The notes under the pieces are model-generated. The model was not told the DNA's origin. It worked only from the letters and a program-made list of their open reading frames with translations, and made no database searches. Of a stretch of 64,000 bases of DNA, positions 54,678 through 62,979 are shown piece by piece. The DNA is taken from contig CAIKTE010000116.1 of NCBI GenBank assembly GCA_903830285.1, forward strand, positions 1 to 64,000, given 5' to 3'. The position numbers were made by a program, and so were the translations under genes. Numbering within the stretch: position 1 is the stretch's first letter; the number at the start of each line of letters is the position of its first letter. Source of the stretch: an uncultured Chitinophagaceae bacterium (lineage in GTDB: Bacteria > Bacteroidota > Bacteroidia > Chitinophagales > Chitinophagaceae).

Positions 54678-57600
54678 TTAAAATGTTACATTCAGACCGA
54701 AGGTTGTAACCATTGGTATGGCACCACCTCCATTATCATATCCGAATGCAGTAGCATCACCACCATATTCAGGACTATAGCCATTATTATGTTTCCATGT
54801 CTTTAAGTTCTGAATATTAGCAAATAACCGCAGGTTTGTAACTTTACATTTTGCTAATATTTTTGGATCAAGTGTATACCCTAATTGAAGATTTCTGATT
54901 CTGAAATAACTTCCATCTTCAATATTGTAGGTAGATCCATTATAGTTAATTCTGTCTGCCTGACTAATGATCGGTTCCCAATTAGAGGTACCGGCACCAT
55001 GCCATCTGCTGTTTTTGAATGCAGCATAGTTTACTCTCTGGAAAGGAGATTCAAGAGATCCCCAAGTTCTGAAGATACTGTTGCCATAAACACCACCTAC
55101 GTCAATACCCAATGTGAATCTCTTATAGGTAAGATTGATGGAACCACCATACATGAACTTAGGTGTTGGATTTCCGATTACTGATCTGTCATCAGAAGTT
55201 ACAGCACCATCAGGGCCTGTTCCACCCGGACCGGCGATATCTTTGAATTTAAAATCACCGGGTCTGTATGCTCCGATTGATGAAGCGATCGGTGAACCCA
55301 AGATATCAGCATAGGATTGATATAAACCAGCTACGGTATAACCATAGAAAGAACCGATAGGTTGTCCAACCATTGTTCTGCTTTCTGCACTACCATTATT
55401 CTGGAAGGCTCTGCTTAAGAAGCCGGTAGGAAGATCACTGGCTAAGCTTACCACTGTATTTTTCATGAATGTGATATTGCCGCCAATTTGCAGAGAGAAA
55501 TCTTTGTTTATTTTTTGATTCCATGTGGCAGCTAATTCTTCACCCGTGTTCTTTAAACTACCACCATTGATCAATTCATTCTGTAAACCCTGTGCTGATC
55601 TGTCAACATAGGTCATCAGGTCGTTGGTCACTTTATTGTAATAGTTGAATTCAAAATGTAAACGGTTATTGAATGCATTACCTTCTATGCCAATTTCAGA
55701 AGCATTTACAGTTTCCCATTTTAAATTAGGGTTGGCAATATAGGACTGCTGAGCAGCAGAAAAAATATTGGTTCCGAAAATAGCATTGATCCCTGTATTC
55801 AAATTAGGATATGACGGATATGGAAGTGGTGTTCCATCCAAATAAGAAGCGGTTTGATTACCCAGCACACCAATAGAACCTTTCAATTTCAGATAATCAA
55901 ATGCTTTTTGATTTTTCATGAAATCTTCTTTACTGATCTCCCATCCTGCACCTAAAGCCCAGAATAACTGGTTACGATTTTGAGCAGGGATCTGAGAAGA
56001 TGCATCATTACGTAAAGAAGCATTTAAATAGTATTTGCTTTTGTAATTATATAAAATACGACCTAATGCAGAGACTGTTGAATATTCACTTTGAGCAGAA
56101 TTGGTATTGGTTGGATCCACTACACCCCAAGGACCTGAACTTACATACCAGAATCTTGGATCGTTAGGTATAGGTAAACTTGCAGCGTCTGTTCCCTGTT
56201 TCAAAGCAGTTTGTCTGCCAAAATAGCCACTGTAATAAGTTGTAAAACCACCTAAAGCAGTAAAGCTATGGTCGCCCAATACTCTCTTGAAAGTCAGCAT
56301 ATAATCTTGCTGATATTTTTTCCAGTCATTTACATTTTCAGTAAATGCTGTTTGTGAAGAAGATAGATAAGGCGTATTGTTCATCGGATTAAATGCATAA
56401 TACATTGGTGTATAATGACGTTTATCCTGCGTACTTACATCCCCATACAAAGTTGCTTTGAAGTTAAAATACTTTGCAAAATTCACATCTATATAAACAC
56501 TACCTACATATCTGTTCTCATAATCTTTTGTTCTATCCCATTCGTTTTGTAATTGTAACAATGGGTTAACCACACCTGCAGATTGTAATGCAACATCTAG
56601 TCCTGAATAAATACTTTGTGGTCCGCTAATACCTGTATAAGGGTCTGCCACTGTAAATGTTTGGGGTATAGCAGATACCTGTGGCATTACTTTTCTTGCT
56701 TGATCTAATATCTGGGTTGCATCATAAGGGTTATGTGTTCTGGTGGTATTAAAATTAACGCCCAGTTTAATGCCTTTAGTCACTTTAAATTCATCACTTA
56801 ATGATAGGATGATCTTGCTTAATTCTTGATTTTTCACGATCCCCTGATCAGAAATATAACTGGCACCAAAATTGAATTTGTTCTTTTCTGTTGTTCCTGC
56901 AATACTTAAACCGGTATTGCTGAAATTACCAACTCTTGTAACAGCATCGATCCAATCTGTATTGGCAGTTAAAGCCGAATAGTCAGGAGTAGCAACACCG
57001 TTGTTTGCATTTTCTTCAGCAAATAAAGTACTGAATTGTGCAGCATTGGACATTTGAATTTTATCAACCAATTTCTTAAATCCATAAGAAGTATTGAAGT
57101 TGATAGTAGTTTGTCCGGCTTTAGCTTTCTTTGTAGTGATCGCGATCACCCCGGTAGCACCTTTCACACCAAATATCGCCAATGAAGAAGGATCTTTCAA
57201 TATTTCGATTGATTCTATATCATTGGGGTTCAAATAATCGATATTATCATTAAATATACCGTCCACTACATATAAAGGATGTACCTGTCCGATACTTACT
57301 GTACCGCGGATACGAATATCCGGAGCAGCTCCGGGAGTTCCGTTATTTACAACAGATAAACCTGCAACCTTACCTTGTAAAGAGGCCACAGGGTTTGTGT
57401 TGGGTCTGTCGGCAACTTCTTTTCCCTGCACTTTAACGATAGAACCGGTCAAATCTCTTTTATTAGCAGAGCCATAACCGATCACAACTACCTGATCCAG
57501 TACTTTTTCAGATTCCTTTAATGTAACAATATTCAAATCTTTTTTGCCGCCGATCGCAACTTCTTTCTGATCATAACCAACAGAGGAAATCACTAATGTG

Positions 57601-58115
57601 GCGTTATCGGGAGCAACAATAGAAAAATAACCGTTCACATCGGCTGATGTAACAACAGCAGTTCCTTTTACTCTAACTGTTGCCGCAGGAACCGGTTCGC
57701 CATTAGATCCAAGCACTCTACCCGTTACTTTTATATCAGCAATGATGTTATCTTTTGAGGATAAGACGATCAGTTTGTGTCCCAGTTCTTTATACGTAAG
57801 ATTGGTACCCGCAAAAATGCTGTTCAATACGTCTGTTACCAGCGCATTTTCAACATTCACATCTATTTTAGGGTTAGTCATTGAAATGGCATCATCGTTA
57901 TACAAAAAACGATAACTGCTTTTTTTCTCAATTTGAAGCAATACTTTTTTAAGTTCTACAGAATTTAATTTAAGGCTAACTTTTGATTGAGCCAACCCTT
58001 TCGCGGAGACTTGAACTAGCGAAATGAGTAGTATGGCAATGGTTAGTTTCATAAACAGCAATACTTTAAGAATGCCCGTTTTGATAAATGCATTCTCAGG
58101 TTTAGATTTTTTCAT
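54678..58115 (-). CDS. SusC/RagA TonB-dependent transporter with STN signalling domain
   Basis: A 1145-residue outer-membrane importer for oligosaccharides. Order: signal peptide (about 1-45, VSAKGLAQ); STN domain (about 50-115, LKKVLLQIEKKSSYRFLY), which receives the signal from FecR-type anti-sigma proteins; carboxypeptidase-D-like domain (about 128-205, VRVKGTAVVTSADVNGYFSI); a plug with VVVIGYGSANKRDLTGSI and GVKGATGVIAITTKK; then a 22-strand barrel ending in FGLNVTF. The STN domain, with fecR and sigma genes directly upstream, shows regulation by trans-envelope signalling rather than a hybrid two-component sensor. Confidence 0.97.
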   Translation of the reverse strand: MKKSKPENAFIKTGILKVLLFMKLTIAILLISLVQVSAKGLAQSKVSLKLNSVELKKVLLQIEKKSSYRFLYNDDAISMTNPKIDVNVENALVTDVLNSIFAGTNLTYKELGHKLIVLSSKDNIIADIKVTGRVLGSNGEPVPAATVRVKGTAVVTSADVNGYFSIVAPDNATLVISSVGYDQKEVAIGGKKDLNIVTLKESEKVLDQVVVIGYGSANKRDLTGSIVKVQGKEVADRPNTNPVASLQGKVAGLSVVNNGTPGAAPDIRIRGTVSIGQVHPLYVVDGIFNDNIDYLNPNDIESIEILKDPSSLAIFGVKGATGVIAITTKKAKAGQTTINFNTSYGFKKLVDKIQMSNAAQFSTLFAEENANNGVATPDYSALTANTDWIDAVTRVGNFSNTGLSIAGTTEKNKFNFGASYISDQGIVKNQELSKIILSLSDEFKVTKGIKLGVNFNTTRTHNPYDATQILDQARKVMPQVSAIPQTFTVADPYTGISGPQSIYSGLDVALQSAGVVNPLLQLQNEWDRTKDYENRYVGSVYIDVNFAKYFNFKATLYGDVSTQDKRHYTPMYYAFNPMNNTPYLSSSQTAFTENVNDWKKYQQDYMLTFKRVLGDHSFTALGGFTTYYSGYFGRQTALKQGTDAASLPIPNDPRFWYVSSGPWGVVDPTNTNSAQSEYSTVSALGRILYNYKSKYYLNASLRNDASSQIPAQNRNQLFWALGAGWEISKEDFMKNQKAFDYLKLKGSIGVLGNQTASYLDGTPLPYPSYPNLNTGINAIFGTNIFSAAQQSYIANPNLKWETVNASEIGIEGNAFNNRLHFEFNYYNKVTNDLMTYVDRSAQGLQNELINGGSLKNTGEELAATWNQKINKDFSLQIGGNITFMKNTVVSLASDLPTGFLSRAFQNNGSAESRTMVGQPIGSFYGYTVAGLYQSYADILGSPIASSIGAYRPGDFKFKDIAGPGGTGPDGAVTSDDRSVIGNPTPKFMYGGSINLTYKRFTLGIDVGGVYGNSIFRTWGSLESPFQRVNYAAFKNSRWHGAGTSNWEPIISQADRINYNGSTYNIEDGSYFRIRNLQLGYTLDPKILAKCKVTNLRLFANIQNLKTWKHNNGYSPEYGGDATAFGYDNGGGAIPMVTTFGLNVTF

Positions 58116-58198
58116 ACTTTTATTATCTAAGGTTAAGTAAATAAGAAAAACTTGAATTCCTTGGTCGGGTTCATACTAGTTTTTCCATTAATCCTTGG

Positions 58199-58231
58199 CG
58201 GGAAATGTTTGCTCATTTCCCGTTTTTTTTT
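58199..58231 (+). terminator. Plus-strand-oriented terminator-like hairpin between fecR and susC
   Basis: CGGGAAATG / CATTTCCCG with a TTTGCT loop is followed by nine T on the plus strand. Genes on both sides run on the minus strand, where no T run follows. It might end antisense transcription or act as an RNA structure in the susC leader. Confidence 0.55.
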
Positions 58232-58274
58232 AGCATCGTTAGTCAGTTAGTTTTGTTATTTTATCATATTTGTT

Positions 58275-59423
58275 TTATTTGGTGATTGTAATGGCATTTT
58301 TATTAATCGAAAAATTGAATTTAGTGGTGTATTGTAAGGCAGATAAGGCCTGATCAACAGTTTCCGTTTCAAAAGAACCGGTCAAATGCTCCTGTTTCAG
58401 ACGTTCATCCTGAATATTGATCTTTACTCCATACCATTTTTCCATTTTGGAAGCAACGTCTTCAAAAGATTCACTCCTGAATTCAAGTTTATTTTCGATC
58501 CAGGATGTTTCGATAATAATGGTACTATCTGTTAATTTATGGGTGATATGTCCAATAGTAACCGTTGGCTCGATCAATTCAGTTCTGTGTTTTACTTTTT
58601 TATTGGCCACCGGTTCATCGGTAACGATATTCCCGTTAAGCAAAGTCAGCTTTTCATTGGGGCTCAGATAGATCTTTTCTTTAGGTCTGTCTTTCAGTGT
58701 CACTTCGATCCTTCCTCTGAGCAAGCTTGTTTCTGTTTTCCTTTCATTTGGGTAACATCTTACATTGAAAGCAGTTCCCAATACTTTAATATCCATTTTC
58801 TGGGTATGGATCACGAAAGGCTTTTCCGGATTTTTAGTAACATCAAAAAATGCTTCCCCTATTAGATTTACTTCTCTTAATTCAATTCCGAAGATGTCAT
58901 TATTGTAGGTTAGTTTACTGCCTGCATTCAGCCAAACCTTAGTGCCGTCAGGTAAAACAAGATTGGTCTTGCTGCCATTCTTAGTCGTGATCTCGCTGGT
59001 TTTTGTAGGCGATGCCGGAGAACTCTGAATATTGCTCAGATTAAGCAATAATAAAACAACTGCTGCAATGGATACAACAGCAGCACTGATCTGCAGTACT
59101 TTTTTATTGATCCTTTTTAGGGAAAATAGAGGTAAATTTTTATCTGCTCCGCTAATCAAATGCTCATCTCCATCAGTTGAATCTTCAATCAATAATCCCT
59201 CTTTCTGCATTCTGAGAGACAGTTCCTGGTATTTATATTCAGCATATTGTCGATCCTGAATGTGTTGTGACTTCCAAAGGTCCTCCATGATTTCCAAGGA
59301 ATAGGCTTGAACAGGTTCTTTTTTCAGGAGAAGTTCTAATTCATCAGATTCAGAAATTGTCATTTCGTTAGAAAGCTTTCGGGACATTAATTCCCAAATT
59401 CTATCGGTTCCTGTGTTTTCCAT
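58275..59423 (-). CDS. FecR-family anti-sigma factor
   Basis: An inner-membrane protein that holds the ECF sigma factor and relays the SusC/STN signal. About 382 residues. The start at 59423 (MENTGTDRIWELMSRKLSNE) is preferred over a GTG six codons upstream. Cytosolic part about 1-95; membrane helix about 105-125 (ISAAVVSIAAVVLLLLNL); periplasmic FecR domain with TTKNGSKTNLVLPDGTKVWL and LIGEAFFDVTKNPEKPF; C-terminal DUF4974-like domain with EDVASKMEKWYGVKI and VDQALSALQYTTKFNF. It sits between the sigma and susC genes, as is standard for these switches. Confidence 0.95.
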   Translation of the reverse strand: MENTGTDRIWELMSRKLSNEMTISESDELELLLKKEPVQAYSLEIMEDLWKSQHIQDRQYAEYKYQELSLRMQKEGLLIEDSTDGDEHLISGADKNLPLFSLKRINKKVLQISAAVVSIAAVVLLLLNLSNIQSSPASPTKTSEITTKNGSKTNLVLPDGTKVWLNAGSKLTYNNDIFGIELREVNLIGEAFFDVTKNPEKPFVIHTQKMDIKVLGTAFNVRCYPNERKTETSLLRGRIEVTLKDRPKEKIYLSPNEKLTLLNGNIVTDEPVANKKVKHRTELIEPTVTIGHITHKLTDSTIIIETSWIENKLEFRSESFEDVASKMEKWYGVKINIQDERLKQEHLTGSFETETVDQALSALQYTTKFNFSINKNAITITK

Positions 59424-59484
59424 GAGTATTGGTAAGGACACATAAGTTAAGAAAATCTACTAAAGGAAAGTTAAAATATTTTTC

Positions 59485-60072
59485 CTATTGCTTATTTGGA
59501 GGGAAATTGAATTCCTTTTTGAGGTCGAAGTTGATGGCATTACCGATCTTTTTAACCGCGATAGCCATTTGATTATCAATCGTTTTGACTGAAATATTAA
59601 GTAGATCTGCTATTTCCTTGTACTTTAATCCATCTTCCTTTACCAGTTTAAAGATCACTTTGCACCTGGGTGGAAGCATGGCAATGGCTGAATTGATGCG
59701 GTTGATCACTTCAGAAGTCATCATCATTTGTTCCGGGTTATATGAAATACTGGCGAGTGATAAGCTCATTTCATCCAATGAAACGACGTCTTTCCTGAAA
59801 TGACGTGACAAATAATTGAAAGAAGTGTTTTTAGTACTGATATATAGATAGAGTTTGAAATTATCTACATTGATCAGGCTATTCCTGTTTTGCCAAACTT
59901 TCATAAATACATCAGATACCACTTCTTCCGCCAATTCTTTATTCTTCAGTATCGATTGTGCAAATTGAACGAGTGCAGGCATAAATGCGACATACAACTG
60001 ACCAAAAGCAGCCTGATCATTGTGGATAGCAATTTTTCTTTGTAAGTCCTTTATTTCTTCTTTCGCAAGCAT
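59485..60072 (-). CDS. ECF sigma factor of the SusCD-associated type
   Basis: A 195-residue sigma-70 family protein: region 2 (about 20-90) with ELAEEVVSDVFMKVWQNR and NFKLYLYISTKNTSFNYL, region 4 (about 120-175) with a LPPRCKVIFKLVKEDGLKYK block and helix-turn-helix YKEIADLLNISVKTIDNQM. I start it at the ATG 60072 rather than a TTG one codon earlier. It is the first gene of the glucan locus and should be held inactive by FecR until SusC detects substrate. Confidence 0.95.
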   Translation of the reverse strand: MLAKEEIKDLQRKIAIHNDQAAFGQLYVAFMPALVQFAQSILKNKELAEEVVSDVFMKVWQNRNSLINVDNFKLYLYISTKNTSFNYLSRHFRKDVVSLDEMSLSLASISYNPEQMMMTSEVINRINSAIAMLPPRCKVIFKLVKEDGLKYKEIADLLNISVKTIDNQMAIAVKKIGNAINFDLKKEFNFPPNKQ

Positions 60073-60288
60073 CAACTCGTTATAAGAGAATCTAAATGAT
60101 AGATAAAGTTTCTAAGTTTGTATCGATTGTCTTGATCATCCCTATTTATACAAAGAGAAATAAAAAAAACAATTAGCTGCATGTTTAGGAAATATATTTA
60201 TCAACTATATATAATTATATGATTGATAAATATAGTCAGCGCTTCTCAAATACATACTAAAAATTTAACTGACTGGATAATTAATAAA

Positions 60289-61281
60289 TTATTTTGATAC
60301 AATTATCAGGGCCAATCCTAGTATATATAAGATCAACATCAGATTCAAGATCAGTTTAGTTCCTTTTGGCCCATTATCGAATTCTTTCCATACATATATT
60401 CCCCAAATGGCTGCAACAACTGTTGCACCCTGACCTAAACCATAAGAAACAGCCGGCCCCGCTTTACCTGAAGCAATGATGTTTAACGACATTCCAATGC
60501 ACCAGATCAGTCCGCCAAAGATCCCGATCAGATGATCTTTCGCTTTCCCTTTAAAATAATCTGCAAAAGAAACAGCTGCTCCCATAAATGGTTTTTTCAT
60601 TTGAATGGAATTAAAGACAAAACTGCTTAATACAATTCCAATGGCGAAAAACACTAGTGCTGTATAGGGTGTTAATTTCCCGGCTTCAGGATGCACAAAA
60701 TCTTTTGCCATTGAATCAGCCACATATTTATAAAATAGTCCCATTAGACAACCGCTGATCACAGAAAGTATCAATCCCTTTTTGGAAACATTTGCTGTTG
60801 ATCGCAATTTCTGATAGGCTTTTGCATTGAGAAAAATAGCAACCGCTATCAATACCACACCGCTAAAGATCAAAACAGGATTTCCCTGCGGATTGGAAAT
60901 ATAATTTACAATAACTCCTAATACCAATGCGATACCGATACCAACCGGAAAGGCAACAGACATTCCTGCGATCGCGATTGCTGCTACCAATAAAATATTG
61001 GCAAGATTAAAAACAACACCGCCGATCAATGCCATTTGAATATTATCATGACCGGCTTGCTGCATATCATCCCAAAAAGCACGGCCCCCAATTCCATTAC
61101 TGCCCAATGTAAAAGCAAGTAATAATGTGGTCAGTAAAATACCAAAACCATAATCCCAATAAAATAATTCGAATCGCCATTCTTTATTGGTAAGCTTTGT
61201 TGTATTAGCCCATGAGCCCCAACAGAACATGGTGATCACACAAAATAAAATGGCTAGGCTGTAATTTTCTACAATGAACAT
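60289..61281 (-). CDS. GRP/ureide-permease-like sugar or nucleoside transporter
   Basis: A 330-residue inner-membrane protein with about ten hydrophobic helices in the drug/metabolite transporter fold. FCVITMFCWGSWANTTKL opens the protein, as in the glucose/ribose porter (GRP) and ureide permease families. Other conserved blocks: GMSVAFPVGIGIALVLGVIV near 107, ISGCLMGLFYKY near 177 and SYGLGQGATVVAAIWGIYVWKEF near 280. It lies 10 bp downstream of a ribokinase gene, so ribose or a nucleoside is the likely cargo. Often labelled 'multidrug DMT permease', which is less specific than the context suggests. Confidence 0.82.
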   Translation of the reverse strand: MFIVENYSLAILFCVITMFCWGSWANTTKLTNKEWRFELFYWDYGFGILLTTLLLAFTLGSNGIGGRAFWDDMQQAGHDNIQMALIGGVVFNLANILLVAAIAIAGMSVAFPVGIGIALVLGVIVNYISNPQGNPVLIFSGVVLIAVAIFLNAKAYQKLRSTANVSKKGLILSVISGCLMGLFYKYVADSMAKDFVHPEAGKLTPYTALVFFAIGIVLSSFVFNSIQMKKPFMGAAVSFADYFKGKAKDHLIGIFGGLIWCIGMSLNIIASGKAGPAVSYGLGQGATVVAAIWGIYVWKEFDNGPKGTKLILNLMLILYILGLALIIVSK

Positions 61282-61291
61282 ATGCTTGATT

Positions 61292-62197
61292 TTATGATTT
61301 GATCAAAACTTCATTTCTATATGGAACGGATGCCTGAGCTCCCATTCTTGTTACAGATATAGACGCAGCAGTTACTGCAAATTCAATGGCTTCCTTCCAG
61401 TCCATATTCTCAGTAAGAGCAACGGTTAAAGCACCGCTGAATGTATCGCCGGCTGCAGTAGTATCGATTGCATTTACTACGGGCGCATTTACTCTGAATG
61501 ATTGCAGCTTATTTTTAAAATAAGCACCCTGCTTACCCAATGTGATGATCACATTTTCGACAGCCTTGTTTAATAATATATCAGCAGCTTTCTCTGCCGA
61601 ATTATCATCGGACACTTCGATACCCGTAAGTATGGCAGCTTCTGTTTCATTGGGTGTTACTAAAAACAATCCATTCAATAATTCATTACTTAAATGCTGT
61701 GCGGGTGCAGGGTTTAAGATCAGCTTTTGATGATTTGCTTTTGCGATCTTTGCAATGGATTCTATCGTATCCATGGGTATTTCTAATTGCATCAAAATGA
61801 TCGCTGCTTCATTTAAGTTTTTTAACTTATCAATATCACGCATCAATAAATTAGCATTCGAACCCGGTGCAACTACTATACAATTTTCGCCGGCAGCATT
61901 TACCATGATCAATGCAACACCGGAAGGATTTTGATCATCCATAAATACATATTCGATATTCATGTTTTCTTTTTGATATCCTTCGACAATTTGTTTACCG
62001 AAAATATCATTGCCCAATTTGGCAACAAAGCTCAGATCGCCGCCAAGCCTTGCAATAGCTACGGCCTGATTGGCGCCTTTACCACCCGGATTCATTAAGA
62101 AATGACCGCCCAATAAAGTTTCGCCGGGCAAGGGATGTTTATCGGCTTTCACGACCATATCCATTGTTGCACTTCCGATCACAAATATTTTTTTCAT
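61292..62197 (-). CDS. rbsK: Ribokinase (PfkB family)
   Basis: Phosphorylates ribose at O5 using ATP. The 301-residue protein has both PfkB signatures: the N-terminal GGKGANQAVAIARLGG near 38-53 and the C-terminal DTTAAGDTFSGAL near 245, where the second Asp of AAGD is the catalytic base. NPAPAQ near 172 and TPNETEAAILTG near 187 are also typical of ribokinase. It precedes the transporter gene by 10 bp; together they form a sugar uptake-and-activation pair. ATG start. Confidence 0.93.
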   Translation of the reverse strand: MKKIFVIGSATMDMVVKADKHPLPGETLLGGHFLMNPGGKGANQAVAIARLGGDLSFVAKLGNDIFGKQIVEGYQKENMNIEYVFMDDQNPSGVALIMVNAAGENCIVVAPGSNANLLMRDIDKLKNLNEAAIILMQLEIPMDTIESIAKIAKANHQKLILNPAPAQHLSNELLNGLFLVTPNETEAAILTGIEVSDDNSAEKAADILLNKAVENVIITLGKQGAYFKNKLQSFRVNAPVVNAIDTTAAGDTFSGALTVALTENMDWKEAIEFAVTAASISVTRMGAQASVPYRNEVLIKS

Positions 62198-62639
62198 ACC
62201 AGATTTTATTTTTTGTTTTTATTTTTTTTATGGCAACACTTGAAGCAATAGCATCTAGATCTTACCTACTGCAAAGGTTTTACAGACATCAGTATACGAA
62301 CCTAAACTTATCTTTTGCTTCGCTTCATTTTAAAATATCATTGCATAATGCTTTAATTCGATGTTAGTAAGATTGCAATTCAGAATCACCATTAAATCTA
62401 AGAAATTTTATTGCAGCCAGCATTGAAACTTATGATGTTGGCACTGTCGCCGTATTCAAATTCTGACAGCAGCATTAAGGAATGAAATATTTTGCGAGAT
62501 CCTTGTTTCCCGCATCGGTTATCAACACTTTAAAAACTTAATTTTCCCAAATCAGATAATTAAATAAATTTACCCTGCATATATAACATACCGCTGCGAA
62601 TATCTATTCTTAGTGTATCGTTTAACAAAACACATGCAG

Positions 62640-62670
62640 GCCTTGTTTCGAAAGAAACAGGGCTGTTTTA
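62640..62670 (+). terminator. Orphan terminator-like hairpin 1
   Basis: GCCTTGTTTC / GAAACAGGGC closes a GAAA tetraloop (ten pairs, one G-T) and is followed by TGTTTTATTA. No coding gene precedes it on this strand. Confidence 0.65.
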
Positions 62671-62807
62671 TTAATATCTCCTTAAACTGGATTAAAAAAA
62701 CTTTAAAATCATTGTAACTGAGAGCGGTTGAAATATATAAGTCATATGATTGCTTTTATTGCCCTATGACCTATTGAAAAACCAAAGATCCTACAATCTT
62801 AACAGGT

Positions 62808-62842
62808 AAAAGCCTTATTCATCAGAATAAGGCTTTTATTTT
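62808..62842 (+). terminator. Orphan terminator-like hairpin 2
   Basis: A perfect 13-bp stem AAAAGCCTTATTC / GAATAAGGCTTTT with loop ATCA, followed by ATTTTAT on the plus strand. It lies about 138 bp before the flavoprotein start and has no coding gene before it. Confidence 0.75.
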
Positions 62843-62979
62843 ATCGTTCGGTTCTCATCTTCGAATTGCAGTTTTTTATGAGAAATATCATGTTCGAATG
62901 TAACTAACATCACACAAGAGCGATTCACTCCCATTGAACTTTGTGCCCTGATCATTCCCATTTTACTTAAATATTTTTT

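Larger units (their letters stand above)
62198..62979. other. Long non-coding region with two plus-strand terminator-like hairpins
   Basis: About 780 bp without a plausible gene. It holds the upstream region of rbsK (left), two hairpins with T runs on the plus strand (62640-62670 and 62808-62842), and the leader of the flavoprotein gene (right). Nothing on the plus strand upstream needs terminating, so small RNAs are possible. Confidence 0.6.

Noticed and set aside
62672-62842. 6S RNA or another known housekeeping RNA
   Set aside because: I could not build the long rod-like 6S fold or recognise tmRNA, SRP RNA or RNase P motifs; it is reported only as a candidate small RNA.
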